64,000 bases of DNA from Streptomyces sp. NBC_00353 (GCF_036108815.1 NZ_CP107985.1:1674001-1738000); one strand, 5' to 3'; numbered from the stretch's first letter, positions 7,651 through 16,781 are shown. Numbers and translations are program-made. Notes: generated by a model from the letters alone, not told the origin.

Positions 7651-7785
7651 GCCGAGTGCGGCGCCGGCGAGGAATCCCTCGTGCCGTCACCACCGTCCCC
7701 GACGGCAATCTCCTGACCGCAGACGAGTGCCGCGGCGCCCCGCCCGCCGGCCCCGAACGGCGAGGTCGCCCCGGAGGGACCGGGC

Positions 7786-8793
7786 TCACCGTCCTGTCCA
7801 GGCCAGCAGTTCGTCCACCGGCCATGAGGTGATGACCCGTTCCGCAGGCACACCGCACTCCTCGGCCCGGGCACAGCCGAAGATCTGCCAGTCGAGCTGA
7901 CCCGGCGCGTGGGCGTCGGTGTCAATGGCGAACAGCACTCCGGCATCGACGGCGCGACGCAGCAGATGCCGGGGCGGATCAAGCCGTTCGGGCCGGCTGT
8001 TGATCTCCAGGGCGGTGCCGGACTCGGCACACGCGGCGAACACTTCGTCCGCGTCGAACTGTGACTCCGGGCGCCCCCGGCCGGTGATCAGACGGCCCGT
8101 GCAGTGCCCCAGAACATTCGCCTGCGGATGGCGGACAGCGGTGACCAGCCGACGGGTCATGGGCCGCGCGTCCATCCGCAGTTTGGAGTGCACGGACACG
8201 ACCACCACGTCGAGCTCTTCCAGCAGTTGCTCCTCCTGGTCGAGGGAGCCGTCCGGGAGGATGTCGCACTCGATGCCGGTGAGCAGCCGGAACGGCGCCC
8301 AACGCTCGTTGAGTTCGGCCACGGCTGCCAACTGGCGGCGCAGCCGTTCCGGTGACAGACCGTGTGCCACGGTCAGCCGGGGGGAGTGGTCGGTGAGGGC
8401 CGCCCACTCGTGTCCCAGCTCCATGGCCGTACGGCCCATCTCCTCGATCGGGCTTCCCCCGTCCGACCAGTCGGAATGCAGATGGCAGTCGCCGCGCAGC
8501 ACGGCACGCAGCGTGCCGCCGCCTTCGGTGAGCGGAGCGGAGGTGTCTTCCTCCAGCCGCCGGAGATAGCCCGGGACTTCCCCCGCCAGCGCTTCCCGTA
8601 CGACTTGAGCCGTCTTCGGCCCGATGCCACTGACCGACTCCAGCGTCCCCGCCGTCACGCGTTCCGCGATCTCGTCGCCCTTCATCGCTCCGATCGCACC
8701 GGCGGCGGTACGGAACGCCTGTACGCGGTACGTGGCTGCCCGGTCGCGTTCCAGCAGGAAGGCGATCCGGCGCAGGGCGTCGACCGGATCCAT
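7786..8793 (-). CDS. PolX-like PHP-domain phosphoesterase
   Basis: A 335-residue protein. ATG 8793 is chosen over 8862 because GGGAGG sits eight bases upstream and the family starts MDPVxALxRIAFLLER. Residues 1-90 are a helix-hairpin-helix type DNA-binding region (TYRVQAFRTAA, SVSGIGPKTAQVV), as in the N-terminus of family X polymerases. Residues about 95-330 are a PHP domain with metal-site motifs GDCHLHSDWSDGG, TDHSPR, GIECDILPDG, VSVHSK, LGHCTGR, EINSRP and IDTDAHAP. There is no polymerase catalytic domain, as is usual in this actinobacterial type. Probable metal-dependent phosphoesterase or nuclease, perhaps in DNA repair. Confidence 0.92.
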   Translation of the reverse strand: MDPVDALRRIAFLLERDRAATYRVQAFRTAAGAIGAMKGDEIAERVTAGTLESVSGIGPKTAQVVREALAGEVPGYLRRLEEDTSAPLTEGGGTLRAVLRGDCHLHSDWSDGGSPIEEMGRTAMELGHEWAALTDHSPRLTVAHGLSPERLRRQLAAVAELNERWAPFRLLTGIECDILPDGSLDQEEQLLEELDVVVVSVHSKLRMDARPMTRRLVTAVRHPQANVLGHCTGRLITGRGRPESQFDADEVFAACAESGTALEINSRPERLDPPRHLLRRAVDAGVLFAIDTDAHAPGQLDWQIFGCARAEECGVPAERVITSWPVDELLAWTGR

Positions 8794-8973
8794 CGGCACC
8801 TCCCGTACCGCCACGACACGACGGGGCTGCGCACCGGGCTCTTCCCACGTTGGCACAGCCACGAGGCGGGTGGCATCTCGTACACCCCCGCTCAGCCGCT
8901 GCCGTACACCGCCGAGCGGCGCGCCGGAGGAGACGCTGCGGGCAACCGGGCCGACGTCTCCTCCGGGCCGTGG

Positions 8974-9420
8974 TCAGTGGCTCTCGGCTGCCGGTTCCAG
9001 GACGAGGACAGGAATCTGCCGGTCCGTCTTCTTCTGGTAGTCGGCGTAGTCGGGGAAGGCCTCGACCGCGCGCTCCCACCACACGCGCTTCTCGTCGCCG
9101 GTGACCTCACGGGCGTTCATGTCCTGGCGGACCGGGCCGTCCTGCAGCTCCACCCGGGGGTCCGCGGTGATGTTGCGGTACCAGACGGGATGCCGGGGAG
9201 CTCCGCCCAGCGAGGCGACCACGGCGTACGCGCCGTCGTGCTCGACCCGCATCAGCGGTGTCTTGCGGATCTTGCCGCTCTTGGCTCCGCGCGTGGTCAG
9301 GATGATGACCGGCATGCCCCGCATCGTGGTCCCCTCCTTCCCTCCCGAACTCTCGAACAGTGCGACCTGATCGCGGACCCACTGCTCGGGGCTCGGCTCG
9401 TACTCACCCTTGAGAGGCAT
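8974..9420 (-). CDS. Nitroreductase-family deazaflavin (F420)-dependent oxidoreductase
   Basis: A 148-residue split-barrel protein of the DDN/nitroreductase family. Signature pieces are RGMPVIILTTRGAKSGKIRK, TPLMRVEHDGAYAVVASLGG and HPVWYRNITADPRVELQDG, where family members bind the F420 phosphate and deazaflavin. Length is typical. F420 use is inferred from the family and is consistent with an actinomycete host. It ends near DRQIPVLVLEPAAESH. It stands 112 bases from the next gene and appears monocistronic. Confidence 0.93.
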   Translation of the reverse strand: MPLKGEYEPSPEQWVRDQVALFESSGGKEGTTMRGMPVIILTTRGAKSGKIRKTPLMRVEHDGAYAVVASLGGAPRHPVWYRNITADPRVELQDGPVRQDMNAREVTGDEKRVWWERAVEAFPDYADYQKKTDRQIPVLVLEPAAESH

Positions 9421-9674
9421 GGCATCTGTCCCGTCGTCGGCATTCGGGCAGCGCGGACTTCGATGTGTCCCGCTGCACCGAGAACTCTTTCATCATCGCG
9501 CCGTCCCGGGTCCCGGGCGAGTACGCGTGTCACAGGCGCCCCCGTCCGGAGGGTTGACGCGAGCGCCGACCGCGGGTTCGCGCGACGTGCCGTGCGCGCC
9601 GGGCGTGGTCATCATGGGCAGCATGGTCCTGCTCCCCGTCGGGACCGCCCGGCAGTACGAGAGGAGTGAGGGCC

Positions 9675-10637
9675 ATGGAGTTGTTCCCGCCCATCCCGCT
9701 TGCCGAGTGGCGCGACACCAAGGAGACGCTGCACCGCTTCGCGCAAGTCGTCGGGAAGGTCCGTCTCGCCGCCAGCGTCCGGCGCAACCACTGGTGGAAC
9801 GTTCCGTATCACCTCACCGGACGCGGTATCACCACCCGCCCGATGGGACAGATCGACGGCAATCCGATCTTCACGATCGACTTCGACTTCGTCGGCCATC
9901 AGCTGATCGTCGCGAGGCTGGACGGTATGACGGTCTCCTTCCCGCTGTCCGGCATGTCCGTGGCGTCGTTCCACAAGAGCGTCATGGCCGCGCTGGACGC
10001 GCTGGGTGTCCGGGTGGACATCGACACCCCAAGGCCGTTCGACCTGCCGGATGCCGACCGGCCGTTCTCCGAGGACACCGAGCACGCCGCGTACGACCCC
10101 GAACACGCCACCCGCTACTGGCAGGTCCTCAGCCAGGTGGGACTGGTGCTGGAGGAATTCGCGGCGCGCTTTTCGGGAAAGGTCAGTCCGGTTCACCATT
10201 TCTGGCACACCTTCGACATCGCACACACCCGTTTCTCGGAGCGTCAGATCGACCAGCCTCCGCAGATCGACCCCGTGACCCGGGAGGCGTACTCCCGGGA
10301 GGTGGTCAGCTTCGGCTTCTGGTTCGGGGACGACAGCTTCGCCGAGCCCGCCTTCTACTCCTACACCGCCCCCGAGCCGGCACAGCTGGCCGAGGAGCCA
10401 CTCAGGCCCGAAGCTGCACAATGGGTCTCTCGCGGTGACAGCCATCTGGCCGTGCTTCTGTACGACGCGGCGCGCACCCGGCCCGATCCGCGTGCGTCCG
10501 TGCTCGACTTCTACGAAAGCGCCTACCGGGCGGGTGCCGGTCGCGCCGGCTGGGACATCGACCGGCTCGCATGTCCCGGTGGGATGACGGACCCATTTAT
10601 GCGCTTCCGCTCCACAGCTCCCGCTGCTCGTGAATGA
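9675..10637 (+). CDS. DUF5996 family protein
   Basis: A 320-residue protein of unknown function. Start ATG 9675 has GAGAGGAGTGAGGG upstream. Characteristic features are WRDTKETLHRFAQVVGKVRL near the N-terminus, the NHWWNVPYHLTGRGITTRPM block, DIDTPRPFDL, HHFWHTFDIAHTRFS and SFGFWFGDDSFAEPAFYSY. These Trp/His-rich blocks are shared by bacterial DUF5996 proteins. There are no transmembrane segments and no recognisable cofactor motif. Function is unknown and neighbours give no clear hint. Confidence 0.88.
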   Translation: MELFPPIPLAEWRDTKETLHRFAQVVGKVRLAASVRRNHWWNVPYHLTGRGITTRPMGQIDGNPIFTIDFDFVGHQLIVARLDGMTVSFPLSGMSVASFHKSVMAALDALGVRVDIDTPRPFDLPDADRPFSEDTEHAAYDPEHATRYWQVLSQVGLVLEEFAARFSGKVSPVHHFWHTFDIAHTRFSERQIDQPPQIDPVTREAYSREVVSFGFWFGDDSFAEPAFYSYTAPEPAQLAEEPLRPEAAQWVSRGDSHLAVLLYDAARTRPDPRASVLDFYESAYRAGAGRAGWDIDRLACPGGMTDPFMRFRSTAPAARE

Positions 10638-10678
10638 AGATCACGAGTGACGATCACGCGGAGTGGATGCGAGCCACC

Positions 10679-11038
10679 TCAGTGCAACTGCTGCTCCCAG
10701 TCCGCCGGGACCATGCCCTGCGGACCCGGGGTCGGCTGGGCCGGCGGGTGACAGATGGGCGGGAGCAGCTCCGGCCCGTCGTAGTACTCCTCGGTCTCGA
10801 CGTTCCACATCCAGCTCTCCCCCGGCTCGAAGCTGGCCAGGAACGGATGTCCCGCTTCGCGGGCATGCTTCGTTCCGTGCTGCCCCGGTGAGGAATCGCA
10901 GCATCCGATGTGTCCACAGGCGGCGCAGCGACGCAGGTGGAACCACCACCCCGGTCCGTCACCCGCCAGACAGTCCGCACACCCTGTGCCACTGGGAGCC
11001 GCGGTGAGATCGATACCTGGAATCCGGTCAGATGCCAT
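10679..11038 (-). CDS. UBP-type zinc finger protein
   Basis: A 119-residue protein consisting mainly of a ZnF-UBP domain. Zinc-ligand pattern: CADC (about residues 19-22), LRRCAACGHIGCCDSS with several Cys, then HGTKHAREAGHPFLASFEP with the His ligands and the aromatic strand MWNVETEEYYDG. Start ATG 11038 has GGAGG eight bases upstream; the longer frame to 11080 lacks a site. Bacteria have no ubiquitin, so the eukaryotic role does not carry over. Such stand-alone domains are common in actinomycetes with unknown function. It converges on the DUF5996 gene. Confidence 0.92.
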   Translation of the reverse strand: MASDRIPGIDLTAAPSGTGCADCLAGDGPGWWFHLRRCAACGHIGCCDSSPGQHGTKHAREAGHPFLASFEPGESWMWNVETEEYYDGPELLPPICHPPAQPTPGPQGMVPADWEQQLH

Positions 11039-11167
11039 GGGACGTGCCTCCGTGATCAGGCGTGAGCACACGGACCTCAAGGGTCGTGGCTCGACGCGTT
11101 GAGGCCTTCCGCTTCCCCTTCTGCATCGTAAGGCCGGGTGGGGCGGTGCGCCTGTGTCGGTCGTTCC

Positions 11168-12397
11168 TCACCTCACCGGGGCCGACGGCTGTGTCTCCCG
11201 GCTGCCGACCAGCCGCCGCCGGAGTGCAGCGAGTCGGGGATGTCGTTCATGCATTTCGGCCGAGTGGAGGTCGAGTTCGTGACCGAGTCGTTCGGCGCGC
11301 TTGTCGATGTCCAGCTCGTCCAGAATGCGATCGACCTCAGCGAGCAGGGCACCGTGGAGTTGCCACTCTCTGGGGTGTTCCTGGACGTCCTCCAGCAGGA
11401 GGTCGGCCACCACGTCGCGGGTGAGGCGGCTGGACGCGAGTGCGGCGGCCAGCCGTGACTCGGCTTCCTCGGCGTTGGCGGACACCGGGGTGGTGATCAG
11501 CGTGGAGAAGCTTTCGATGGCCTCCGCCATCTGGGCGAAGAGTTCTCGGAGTGCCAGCGCCACGTCCTCGGGGAACAGCGATTCCTCGGTGCGGGCCTTG
11601 GCCAGGTCCGTCAGGGTGCGTGCCAGCACGCGGAGCACGACTGCGCAGATCTCCAGCGTGTCGAGTCCGGTACGCAGGACGATCCGGTAGAGGAGTCCCT
11701 GGCGGACCCGGGGGTTGAGCATGAGGCTTTCCTCGGCCTGCCGCAGCGAGGCGTCGACGGCCACGATGTCGTGGTCCAGCCGGCGGGCGTCGTGCAGTCT
11801 GGCCGCCGCCTGCGGAACGGAGATGTGTCCGCCGATCTCCTCGCCCATGGCACGGAACATCCGTCCCATCTCCCGTGCCAGTGTGTCGATGGACGCCCCG
11901 GCGGTCTGCACCCATACGGGCGGTGCGAACAGCAGGTTGAACAACAGGCCGACGCCCGCACCGATCAGGGTCTCGAGTACGCGATCCCACGCGGTGTAGG
12001 CGATCTGGGACACGCCGAGAACGAGCATCGCGCTGATGGCCACCTCGGGCACGAACTCATCGACCCGCACCATGCGTCCGATGATCAGCGAACTGAAGAT
12101 CGTCAGCCCCAGGCTCCACCAGGTCAGGCCTACCAGGGCGCTGAACCCGATGGCGATGAGCACCCCGACGACGACGGAGTTGACGCGCCGGATGCCCGTG
12201 GTGAGTGTCGCGTACAGGGTGACCTGAACGACAAGGAGTGCGGTGAGCGGAGCTGTCAGCGGAGCGGGCTGAGGAAGGGTCCACACCGCGACGACATAGG
12301 CGATGACTGCCGCCGCCGTCGAGCGCAGGGTCTGCGCCGCGACAGGTTCGGTGGTTCGCCGTACGAGCTTGACCACAGGTGCGGAGAGTTCTGGCAT
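11168..12397 (-). CDS. FUSC/aromatic acid exporter-like membrane protein
   Basis: A 409-residue protein with a hydrophobic N-terminal half and a soluble helical C-terminal half. Residues about 20-170 contain five to six membrane segments (AAAVIAYVVAVWTL, ALLVVQVTLYATLTTG, VNSVVVGVLIAIGFSALVG, SLGLTIFSSLIIGRMV, AISAMLVLGVSQIAYTAWD, TLIGAGVGLLFNLLFAPP), the layout of FUSC half-modules related to aromatic acid exporters. The remainder is a long coiled-coil-prone cytoplasmic region. ATG 12397 is preferred because GGGGAG lies just upstream. Only one FUSC module is present; exported substrate unknown. It is divergent from the permease gene. Confidence 0.82.
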   Translation of the reverse strand: MPELSAPVVKLVRRTTEPVAAQTLRSTAAAVIAYVVAVWTLPQPAPLTAPLTALLVVQVTLYATLTTGIRRVNSVVVGVLIAIGFSALVGLTWWSLGLTIFSSLIIGRMVRVDEFVPEVAISAMLVLGVSQIAYTAWDRVLETLIGAGVGLLFNLLFAPPVWVQTAGASIDTLAREMGRMFRAMGEEIGGHISVPQAAARLHDARRLDHDIVAVDASLRQAEESLMLNPRVRQGLLYRIVLRTGLDTLEICAVVLRVLARTLTDLAKARTEESLFPEDVALALRELFAQMAEAIESFSTLITTPVSANAEEAESRLAAALASSRLTRDVVADLLLEDVQEHPREWQLHGALLAEVDRILDELDIDKRAERLGHELDLHSAEMHERHPRLAALRRRLVGSRETQPSAPVR

Positions 12398-12757
12398 TTC
12401 ACTCCCCTTCCCTTGCACGACCGCTTGCAGCCCCACGAATCGACCGGACGGGTGCCGATGCGCCGGGGACCGGCCGGCGCCGCCGCGACCGAAAACCCGG
12501 GACCGGTCTGCCGATCCGGGGTTCGCGGCCTCGTGGAGTACCGGCAGTGGAACCGCCCGGTGGCCCGGGACGCGGGGCGCAGCCGCAACCGCACCTTAGG
12601 AATGCGGCAATGTACGGGAAACACGTTCAACAGAAAGTTGACCCGCTGCCGCGTCACCGCTCCCCCACGCTCGAACACGGCTGTCCGTCCGCGCTCACGC
12701 CCACCCACCCCTACTCAATCGCACCCGCCCGTCCGCCGCCCCATTCCGGAGGCATCC
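12398..12757. other. Divergent promoter region between FUSC protein and permease
   Basis: A 360-base spacer between divergently transcribed membrane protein genes. The stretch around 12597-12650 is less GC-rich than its surroundings and likely holds the permease promoter. I see no recognisable purine or xanthine riboswitch fold and no gene. Confidence 0.4.
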
Positions 12758-14134
12758 GTGTCACAGGCACCGTCCCCGCCCGCCCGCCACCCCGTCGATC
12801 AGGTGCTGCCGCCCGGCCGGCTCGGGATTCTCGGTCTGCAGCACGTGCTGGTCATGTACACAGGCTGCGTCACCGTCCCGCTTGTCTTCGGCTCCGCCGC
12901 CAAGCTGAACACGTCCACCATCGGGCTGTTGATCAACGCCGACCTGCTGGTGGCCGGCCTGATCACTCTGATCCAGGCGCTCGGCATCGGCAAACTCCTC
13001 GGCGTACGGCTGCCCGTCGTCGCCGGAGCCACCTTCACCGCGGTGACCCCGATGATCCTCATCGCGGGCGAGTACGGCATGCAGGCCGTGTACGGGTCCA
13101 TGATCGCGGCAGGCGTCTTCGGCCTGATCGTCGCCGTGCCCTTCGCCCGCGCCGTACGGTTCTTCCCGCCGCTGGTCAGCGGTTCGGTCATCACCGTCAT
13201 CGGGCTCTCGCTCATCGGAGTCGCCGCCGGCCTGATCGCCGGTCTCGACCCCACAGCCAAGGATTACGCCGCCCCCAGTCACCTGGCGCTGGCCGGCGGC
13301 ATCATCCTGCTCATCATCCTTGTCAGCCGCTTCACCCGCGGCTTCGTCGCACAGATCGGCGTGCTCCTGGGCCTGGTGGGCGGTACCCTGGTCGCCGTTC
13401 CGATGGGCCTGACCGATTTCTCCTCGGTCGGGCAGGCCGACTGGCTGGGTGTCTCCTCGCCGTTCCACTTCGGCGCCCCGCAGTTCCCGATCGCCGCCGT
13501 CATCTCTATGTGCGTCGTGATGCTGGTGACGTTCACCGAGTCCACCGCCGACATGCTCGCTGTCGGCGAGATGACCGGCCGCCCGCTCTCCAAGCACGAC
13601 TTGGCCCGGGGGCTTGCGGCCGACGGCGTCTCCGGCATCTTCGGTGGAATCATGAACGGCTTCCTGGACACCGTATTCGCCCAGAACGTCGGGCTGGTCG
13701 GCATGACCAAGGTCCGCAGCCGCTACGTCGCCGCCGTCGCCGGAGGCATCCTGGTCCTGCTGGGCCTGGTCCCCAAGCTCGGCGAGATCGTCGCCTCGCT
13801 CCCCGAACCGGTGATCGGTGCGGCCGGTCTGGTCATGTTCGCCACCGTGACCGCCGTAGGCATCAAGACCCTGCGCAAAGTGGAGTTCGACGGCACAAAC
13901 AACCTGCTGATCGTCGCTGTCTCCATCGGGATCGGCATGCTCCCCGTCGTCGCGCCGTCGATCTATCACGCCTTCCCGACCTGGGTCCAGATCATCGGCG
14001 GCAGCGCCATCACCAGCGCCACCCTCGCCGCGTTCCTCCTCAACCTGCTCTTCAACCACACAGCCGGCCGCGGTAAATCCGCGACGGCCGAACCGGTGTC
14101 GGCCACGGAGGTGACCACTTCCGGCCCGACCTGA
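12758..14134 (+). CDS. Nucleobase:cation symporter-2 (xanthine/uracil permease)
   Basis: A 458-residue NCS2/NAT transporter. GTG 12758 follows GGAGG by five bases. Family landmarks are LGLQHVLVMYTGCVTVPLVF (about residue 22), GVRLPVVAGATFTAVTPM, FTESTADMLAVGEMTGRPLS carrying the substrate-binding Glu in TM8, and GFLDTVFAQNVGLVGMTKVRSRYVA, the NAT signature region (QNVGLVGMTKVxSR), which is nearer the purine than the uracil branch. About 12-14 membrane segments are present. Substrate is probably xanthine or uric acid, from the QNxGxxxxTxVxSR signature; this is inference. It converges on uppP with two hairpins in between. Confidence 0.93.
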   Translation: MSQAPSPPARHPVDQVLPPGRLGILGLQHVLVMYTGCVTVPLVFGSAAKLNTSTIGLLINADLLVAGLITLIQALGIGKLLGVRLPVVAGATFTAVTPMILIAGEYGMQAVYGSMIAAGVFGLIVAVPFARAVRFFPPLVSGSVITVIGLSLIGVAAGLIAGLDPTAKDYAAPSHLALAGGIILLIILVSRFTRGFVAQIGVLLGLVGGTLVAVPMGLTDFSSVGQADWLGVSSPFHFGAPQFPIAAVISMCVVMLVTFTESTADMLAVGEMTGRPLSKHDLARGLAADGVSGIFGGIMNGFLDTVFAQNVGLVGMTKVRSRYVAAVAGGILVLLGLVPKLGEIVASLPEPVIGAAGLVMFATVTAVGIKTLRKVEFDGTNNLLIVAVSIGIGMLPVVAPSIYHAFPTWVQIIGGSAITSATLAAFLLNLLFNHTAGRGKSATAEPVSATEVTTSGPT

Positions 14135-14147
14135 CGAACCCCGAGCC

Positions 14148-14180
14148 TCGAGTCCCGCCGCACTGGGTGACGGGACTCGA
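14148..14180. terminator. Hairpin between permease and uppP (first)
   Basis: A perfect 10-base-pair stem, TCGAGTCCCG with CGGGACTCGA, and a 13-base loop, 13 bases after the permease stop. With the next hairpin it forms a tandem terminator between convergent genes. Confidence 0.65.
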
Positions 14181-14197
14181 CGGTCCACCGACGCCGG

Positions 14198-14225
14198 GAC
14201 GGCGAGGCCCATCGGCCTCGCCGTC
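14198..14225. terminator. Hairpin between permease and uppP (second)
   Basis: A perfect 11-base-pair stem, GACGGCGAGGC with GCCTCGCCGTC, and loop CCATCG, 21 bases beyond the uppP stop on the other strand. Probable bidirectional terminator. Confidence 0.75.
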
Positions 14226-14245
14226 TCTCGTGCGGGGTCTGCCCC

Positions 14246-15082
14246 TCAGGCGTTGAGAAGACCCGCGCCCAGCAGGGCGAAGAGCAGCACACCCACGATG
14301 ATGCGGTAGATCACGAATGCGTTGAACGAGTGCTTGGCAACGAACTTCAGCAGCCAGGCGATCGAGGCGTACGCGACGACGAAGGAGACCACCGTGCCCA
14401 CGGCGAGCGGTACCGCGCCCACCCCGCCGCCGACCGCGTCCTTCAGCTCGTACAGCCCGGCGCCGGTCAATGACGGGATACCGAGGAAGAACGAAAGGCG
14501 GGTCGCGGCGACCCGGTTGAGGTCCAGCATGAGGCCGGTGGACATGGTGGCGCCCGAGCGGGAGAAGCCGGGGAAGAGGAGCGCCAGGATCTGGGAGCAG
14601 CCGACCAGCATCGCGTCCTTGAGCGTGGTGTCCTCCTCGCCGCGCCTGTGCCGGCCCATCTGATCGGCCGCCCACATCACGCCGCTGCCGACGATCAGCG
14701 ATCCGGCCACCACCCACAGCGAGGCGAGCGGTCCTTCGATGAGCCGCTTCGCGGCGAGCCCGACGATCACGATCGGGATCGTGGCGTAGATGACCCACCA
14801 GGTGAACTTGTAGTCGTGGCTCTCCCGTTGGTCGCGATGGGCCAGGCCCCGTACCCACGCGGTGACGAATCGGACGATGTCCTTGAAGAAGTAGACGAGG
14901 ACGGCGGCAATCGCACCCACCTGGATGACGGCGGTGAAGGCAACGACGCCCTTGTCGTCCACCGGGATGTCCATCAGCCCCTCGGCGATCTTCAGGTGCC
15001 CGGTGGAGGAGATCGGCAGGAACTCGGTCACCCCCTCCACGATCCCGAGAACGATGGCCTGTCCGATGGTGATGGCGCTCAA
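14246..15082 (-). CDS. uppP: Undecaprenyl-diphosphatase UppP (BacA)
   Basis: A 278-residue membrane phosphatase that recycles undecaprenyl pyrophosphate to the monophosphate lipid carrier for cell-wall synthesis. The family is also linked to bacitracin tolerance. The catalytic motifs are complete: EGVTEFLPISSTGHL (residues 16-30) and LLFPGFSRSGATMSTGL (about 170-186), with the Glu-rich and PGxSRSG loops facing each other in an internally repeated fold. Length is canonical. Its promoter region is shared with the BlaI-like gene, and the palindrome at 15329-15352 lies about 250 bases upstream, so BlaI could control it. That link is inference. Confidence 0.96.
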   Translation of the reverse strand: MSAITIGQAIVLGIVEGVTEFLPISSTGHLKIAEGLMDIPVDDKGVVAFTAVIQVGAIAAVLVYFFKDIVRFVTAWVRGLAHRDQRESHDYKFTWWVIYATIPIVIVGLAAKRLIEGPLASLWVVAGSLIVGSGVMWAADQMGRHRRGEEDTTLKDAMLVGCSQILALLFPGFSRSGATMSTGLMLDLNRVAATRLSFFLGIPSLTGAGLYELKDAVGGGVGAVPLAVGTVVSFVVAYASIAWLLKFVAKHSFNAFVIYRIIVGVLLFALLGAGLLNA

Positions 15083-15391
15083 GTGTTCCGTCCTTGCGAA
15101 GCATTCGATGGGATGACGGTGGTGGTGCGGTGCGGTGGCTCTCTCGGCTCAGGGCCGCAGCTCCGAGAAGCGAGGCCCGCGCAGCCGCCGGCAGCCGGTC
15201 GGCGGGTGCACCGGTCCCGGGCCGGGAAGTGCCCTGAGCTCGGGCGTGTGACGGGGCATCGGATTCCTGTCATGGCGGCGGGCGTCACGGGTCCAAGAGC
15301 ATGCGTGGCACACTCGGGGAAGGCCATTGTCTTCTACGCGCGCGTAGAAGACGGGTGTGACTGTAGAGGATGAGCAAGGAGGCAGCCAACG
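15083..15391. other. Divergent regulatory region uppP / BlaI-like gene
   Basis: A 309-base spacer holding the palindrome described below and the ribosome binding site AAGGAGG (15376-15382) of the BlaI-like gene. Otherwise no gene is seen. Confidence 0.5.
15329..15352. promoter_or_regulatory. Perfect 24-bp palindromic operator, probably BlaI-type
   Basis: GTCTTCTACGCG is followed directly by its exact reverse complement CGCGTAGAAGAC, with no spacer. It lies 40 bases upstream of the BlaI-like start, where an autoregulatory operator is expected. The inner TACG...CGTA resembles the TAC(A/G)...TGTA core of BlaI/MecI sites. Confidence 0.75.
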
Positions 15392-15793
15392 GTGGATGCG
15401 GTCGAGCGTGCCGGGACACACGAGACGGACAGCCGCCTGGCCAACGGGAAGCGGGAGGCCGAGGTGCTCGCCGTGCTCCGGTCCGCTCAGGAGCCGCTCA
15501 CCCCGAGAGCCGTACGTGAAGTCATGGACGACGACTTGTCGTACAGCACCGTCGTGACCATCCTGACCCGGCTGTACGAGAAGGACGTCCTCACCCGGGT
15601 CCCACGAGGCCGGGCCTTCGCGTACGCGCCGGCCACCGACGAACCGGGTTTCGCCGCCCGACGGATGCGCCAGGCCATGGAGGAGGTGCCGGATCGCGAG
15701 ACGGTTCTCACCCGCTTCGTCGACGACCTGTCGAGCGGCGACGAGGCGCTTCTGCGCCGCCTGCTCGGCGGCGACCTGGACTCCGGCCGGTAG
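15392..15793 (+). CDS. BlaI/MecI/CopY-family transcriptional repressor
   Basis: A 133-residue winged-helix repressor. GTG 15392 has AAGGAGG nine bases upstream. The N-terminal DNA-binding domain has REAEVLAVLRSAQEPLTPRA, VREVMDDDLSYSTVVTILTR with the conserved YSTVxTxLxRL recognition helix, and wing TRVPRGRAFAYAPA. The C-terminal helices would form the dimer. In classic systems the partner membrane protease cleaves the repressor after beta-lactam sensing. Here the M56-type gene starts 16 bases downstream, so the pair is probably one regulatory unit, with the perfect palindrome upstream as its operator. Confidence 0.93.
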   Translation: MDAVERAGTHETDSRLANGKREAEVLAVLRSAQEPLTPRAVREVMDDDLSYSTVVTILTRLYEKDVLTRVPRGRAFAYAPATDEPGFAARRMRQAMEEVPDRETVLTRFVDDLSSGDEALLRRLLGGDLDSGR

Positions 15794-15809
15794 GGCCACG
15801 GAGGCTGCC

Positions 15810-16781
15810 ATGCATCTCGCCATCTACCTGCCGCTGTTCTTCCCGCTGCTGGCGGGACCCGCCGCCCGGCCGCTTGCCGACCGGCTGGAACCGCGACTGG
15901 CCACCTGGGTGCTGACGACGGCGTCGGTGGTGTTGGCCGCGGGCAGTACGACGGTACTCGGCCTCCTCGCCCTCGCCGGTCTGGTGCGTATCCCGAGGAT
16001 CGCCCGACTCGCCGATCTGTCACCGGCAGTGCTGGGACGCGACGATCCGGCGTGGGTGCCGGTGGCCGTGCCGGCAGCGGTGCTGCTGCTCACCGTGACC
16101 GTGGTCGCCTCCCGCTTCCTGGTCCGCCGGGTTCGGGCGGTGTGTGCCGCTGTTCTGGAGTCCGCATGCTTGCCGGGTCAGGATCCGCTCGTGGTGATGG
16201 AGGAGTCGGCCGCCGACGCGTTCGCGATGCCCGGACTGCCCGGCCGCATCGTGGTCTCGACAGGCATGCTGGCCACGCTCGACGAATCCGAGCGCGCAAT
16301 CCTGTTCGCGCACGAGCGGGCCCATCTGCGCGCCCACCACTATCTTTTCGCCGCAGCGGCCCAATTGGCCGCAACCGCGAACCCGTTGGTACGCCCACTG
16401 GCGGCTCAGGTCTCCTACACGGTGGAGCGGTGGGCGGACGAGGCCGCGGCAAGCGCAACCGGCGACCGGCGGCGGGTGGCGGTCACCGTGGGAAAGGCGG
16501 CGCTGGCGACAAAGCGCTCCGGCGGTCTGCGACGGCTGCCTGCCGCCGCCCTGGGGCTTCTCGGTCGCCGGGGCGCGGAGCGCCGGACGGACGGGGAGCG
16601 AACCGGGCTGGACAAGGCGGGCCCTGTGCCGCGGCGGGTGGCTGCACTCCTGTCCCCCGTACCGACGGGCGGGAAGTGGCGAGCGGCGGTCACCGCCGCC
16701 TACCTCACGGCTGCCGTCCTGTGCACGTTCGAAGCCGCCCAGGATCTTCACGAGGTGCTGGAGCGGGCCAGAGGCGGCTGA
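15810..16781 (+). CDS. M56-family (BlaR1/MecR1-like) membrane metalloprotease
   Basis: A 323-residue membrane protein. Segments near residues 1-20, 33-58 and 88-105 are hydrophobic, then a cytoplasmic protease domain contains the zinc motif HERAHLRAHHYL (about residues 168-179, HExxH-type with Arg in place of a usual residue), preceded by RIVVSTGMLATLDESERAIL. A terminal hydrophobic helix is at about 290-310. It lacks the large extracellular penicillin-binding sensor of BlaR1, as is usual for actinobacterial M56 proteins paired with BlaI. ATG 15810 follows ACGGAGG. It presumably relieves repression by cutting the upstream repressor; the signal is unknown. Confidence 0.92.
   Translation: MHLAIYLPLFFPLLAGPAARPLADRLEPRLATWVLTTASVVLAAGSTTVLGLLALAGLVRIPRIARLADLSPAVLGRDDPAWVPVAVPAAVLLLTVTVVASRFLVRRVRAVCAAVLESACLPGQDPLVVMEESAADAFAMPGLPGRIVVSTGMLATLDESERAILFAHERAHLRAHHYLFAAAAQLAATANPLVRPLAAQVSYTVERWADEAAASATGDRRRVAVTVGKAALATKRSGGLRRLPAAALGLLGRRGAERRTDGERTGLDKAGPVPRRVAALLSPVPTGGKWRAAVTAAYLTAAVLCTFEAAQDLHEVLERARGG

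Noticed and set aside
12379..14076. 565-codon plus frame inside the permease region
   Set aside because: Arg/His/Pro-rich shadow frame of the xanthine/uracil permease gene.
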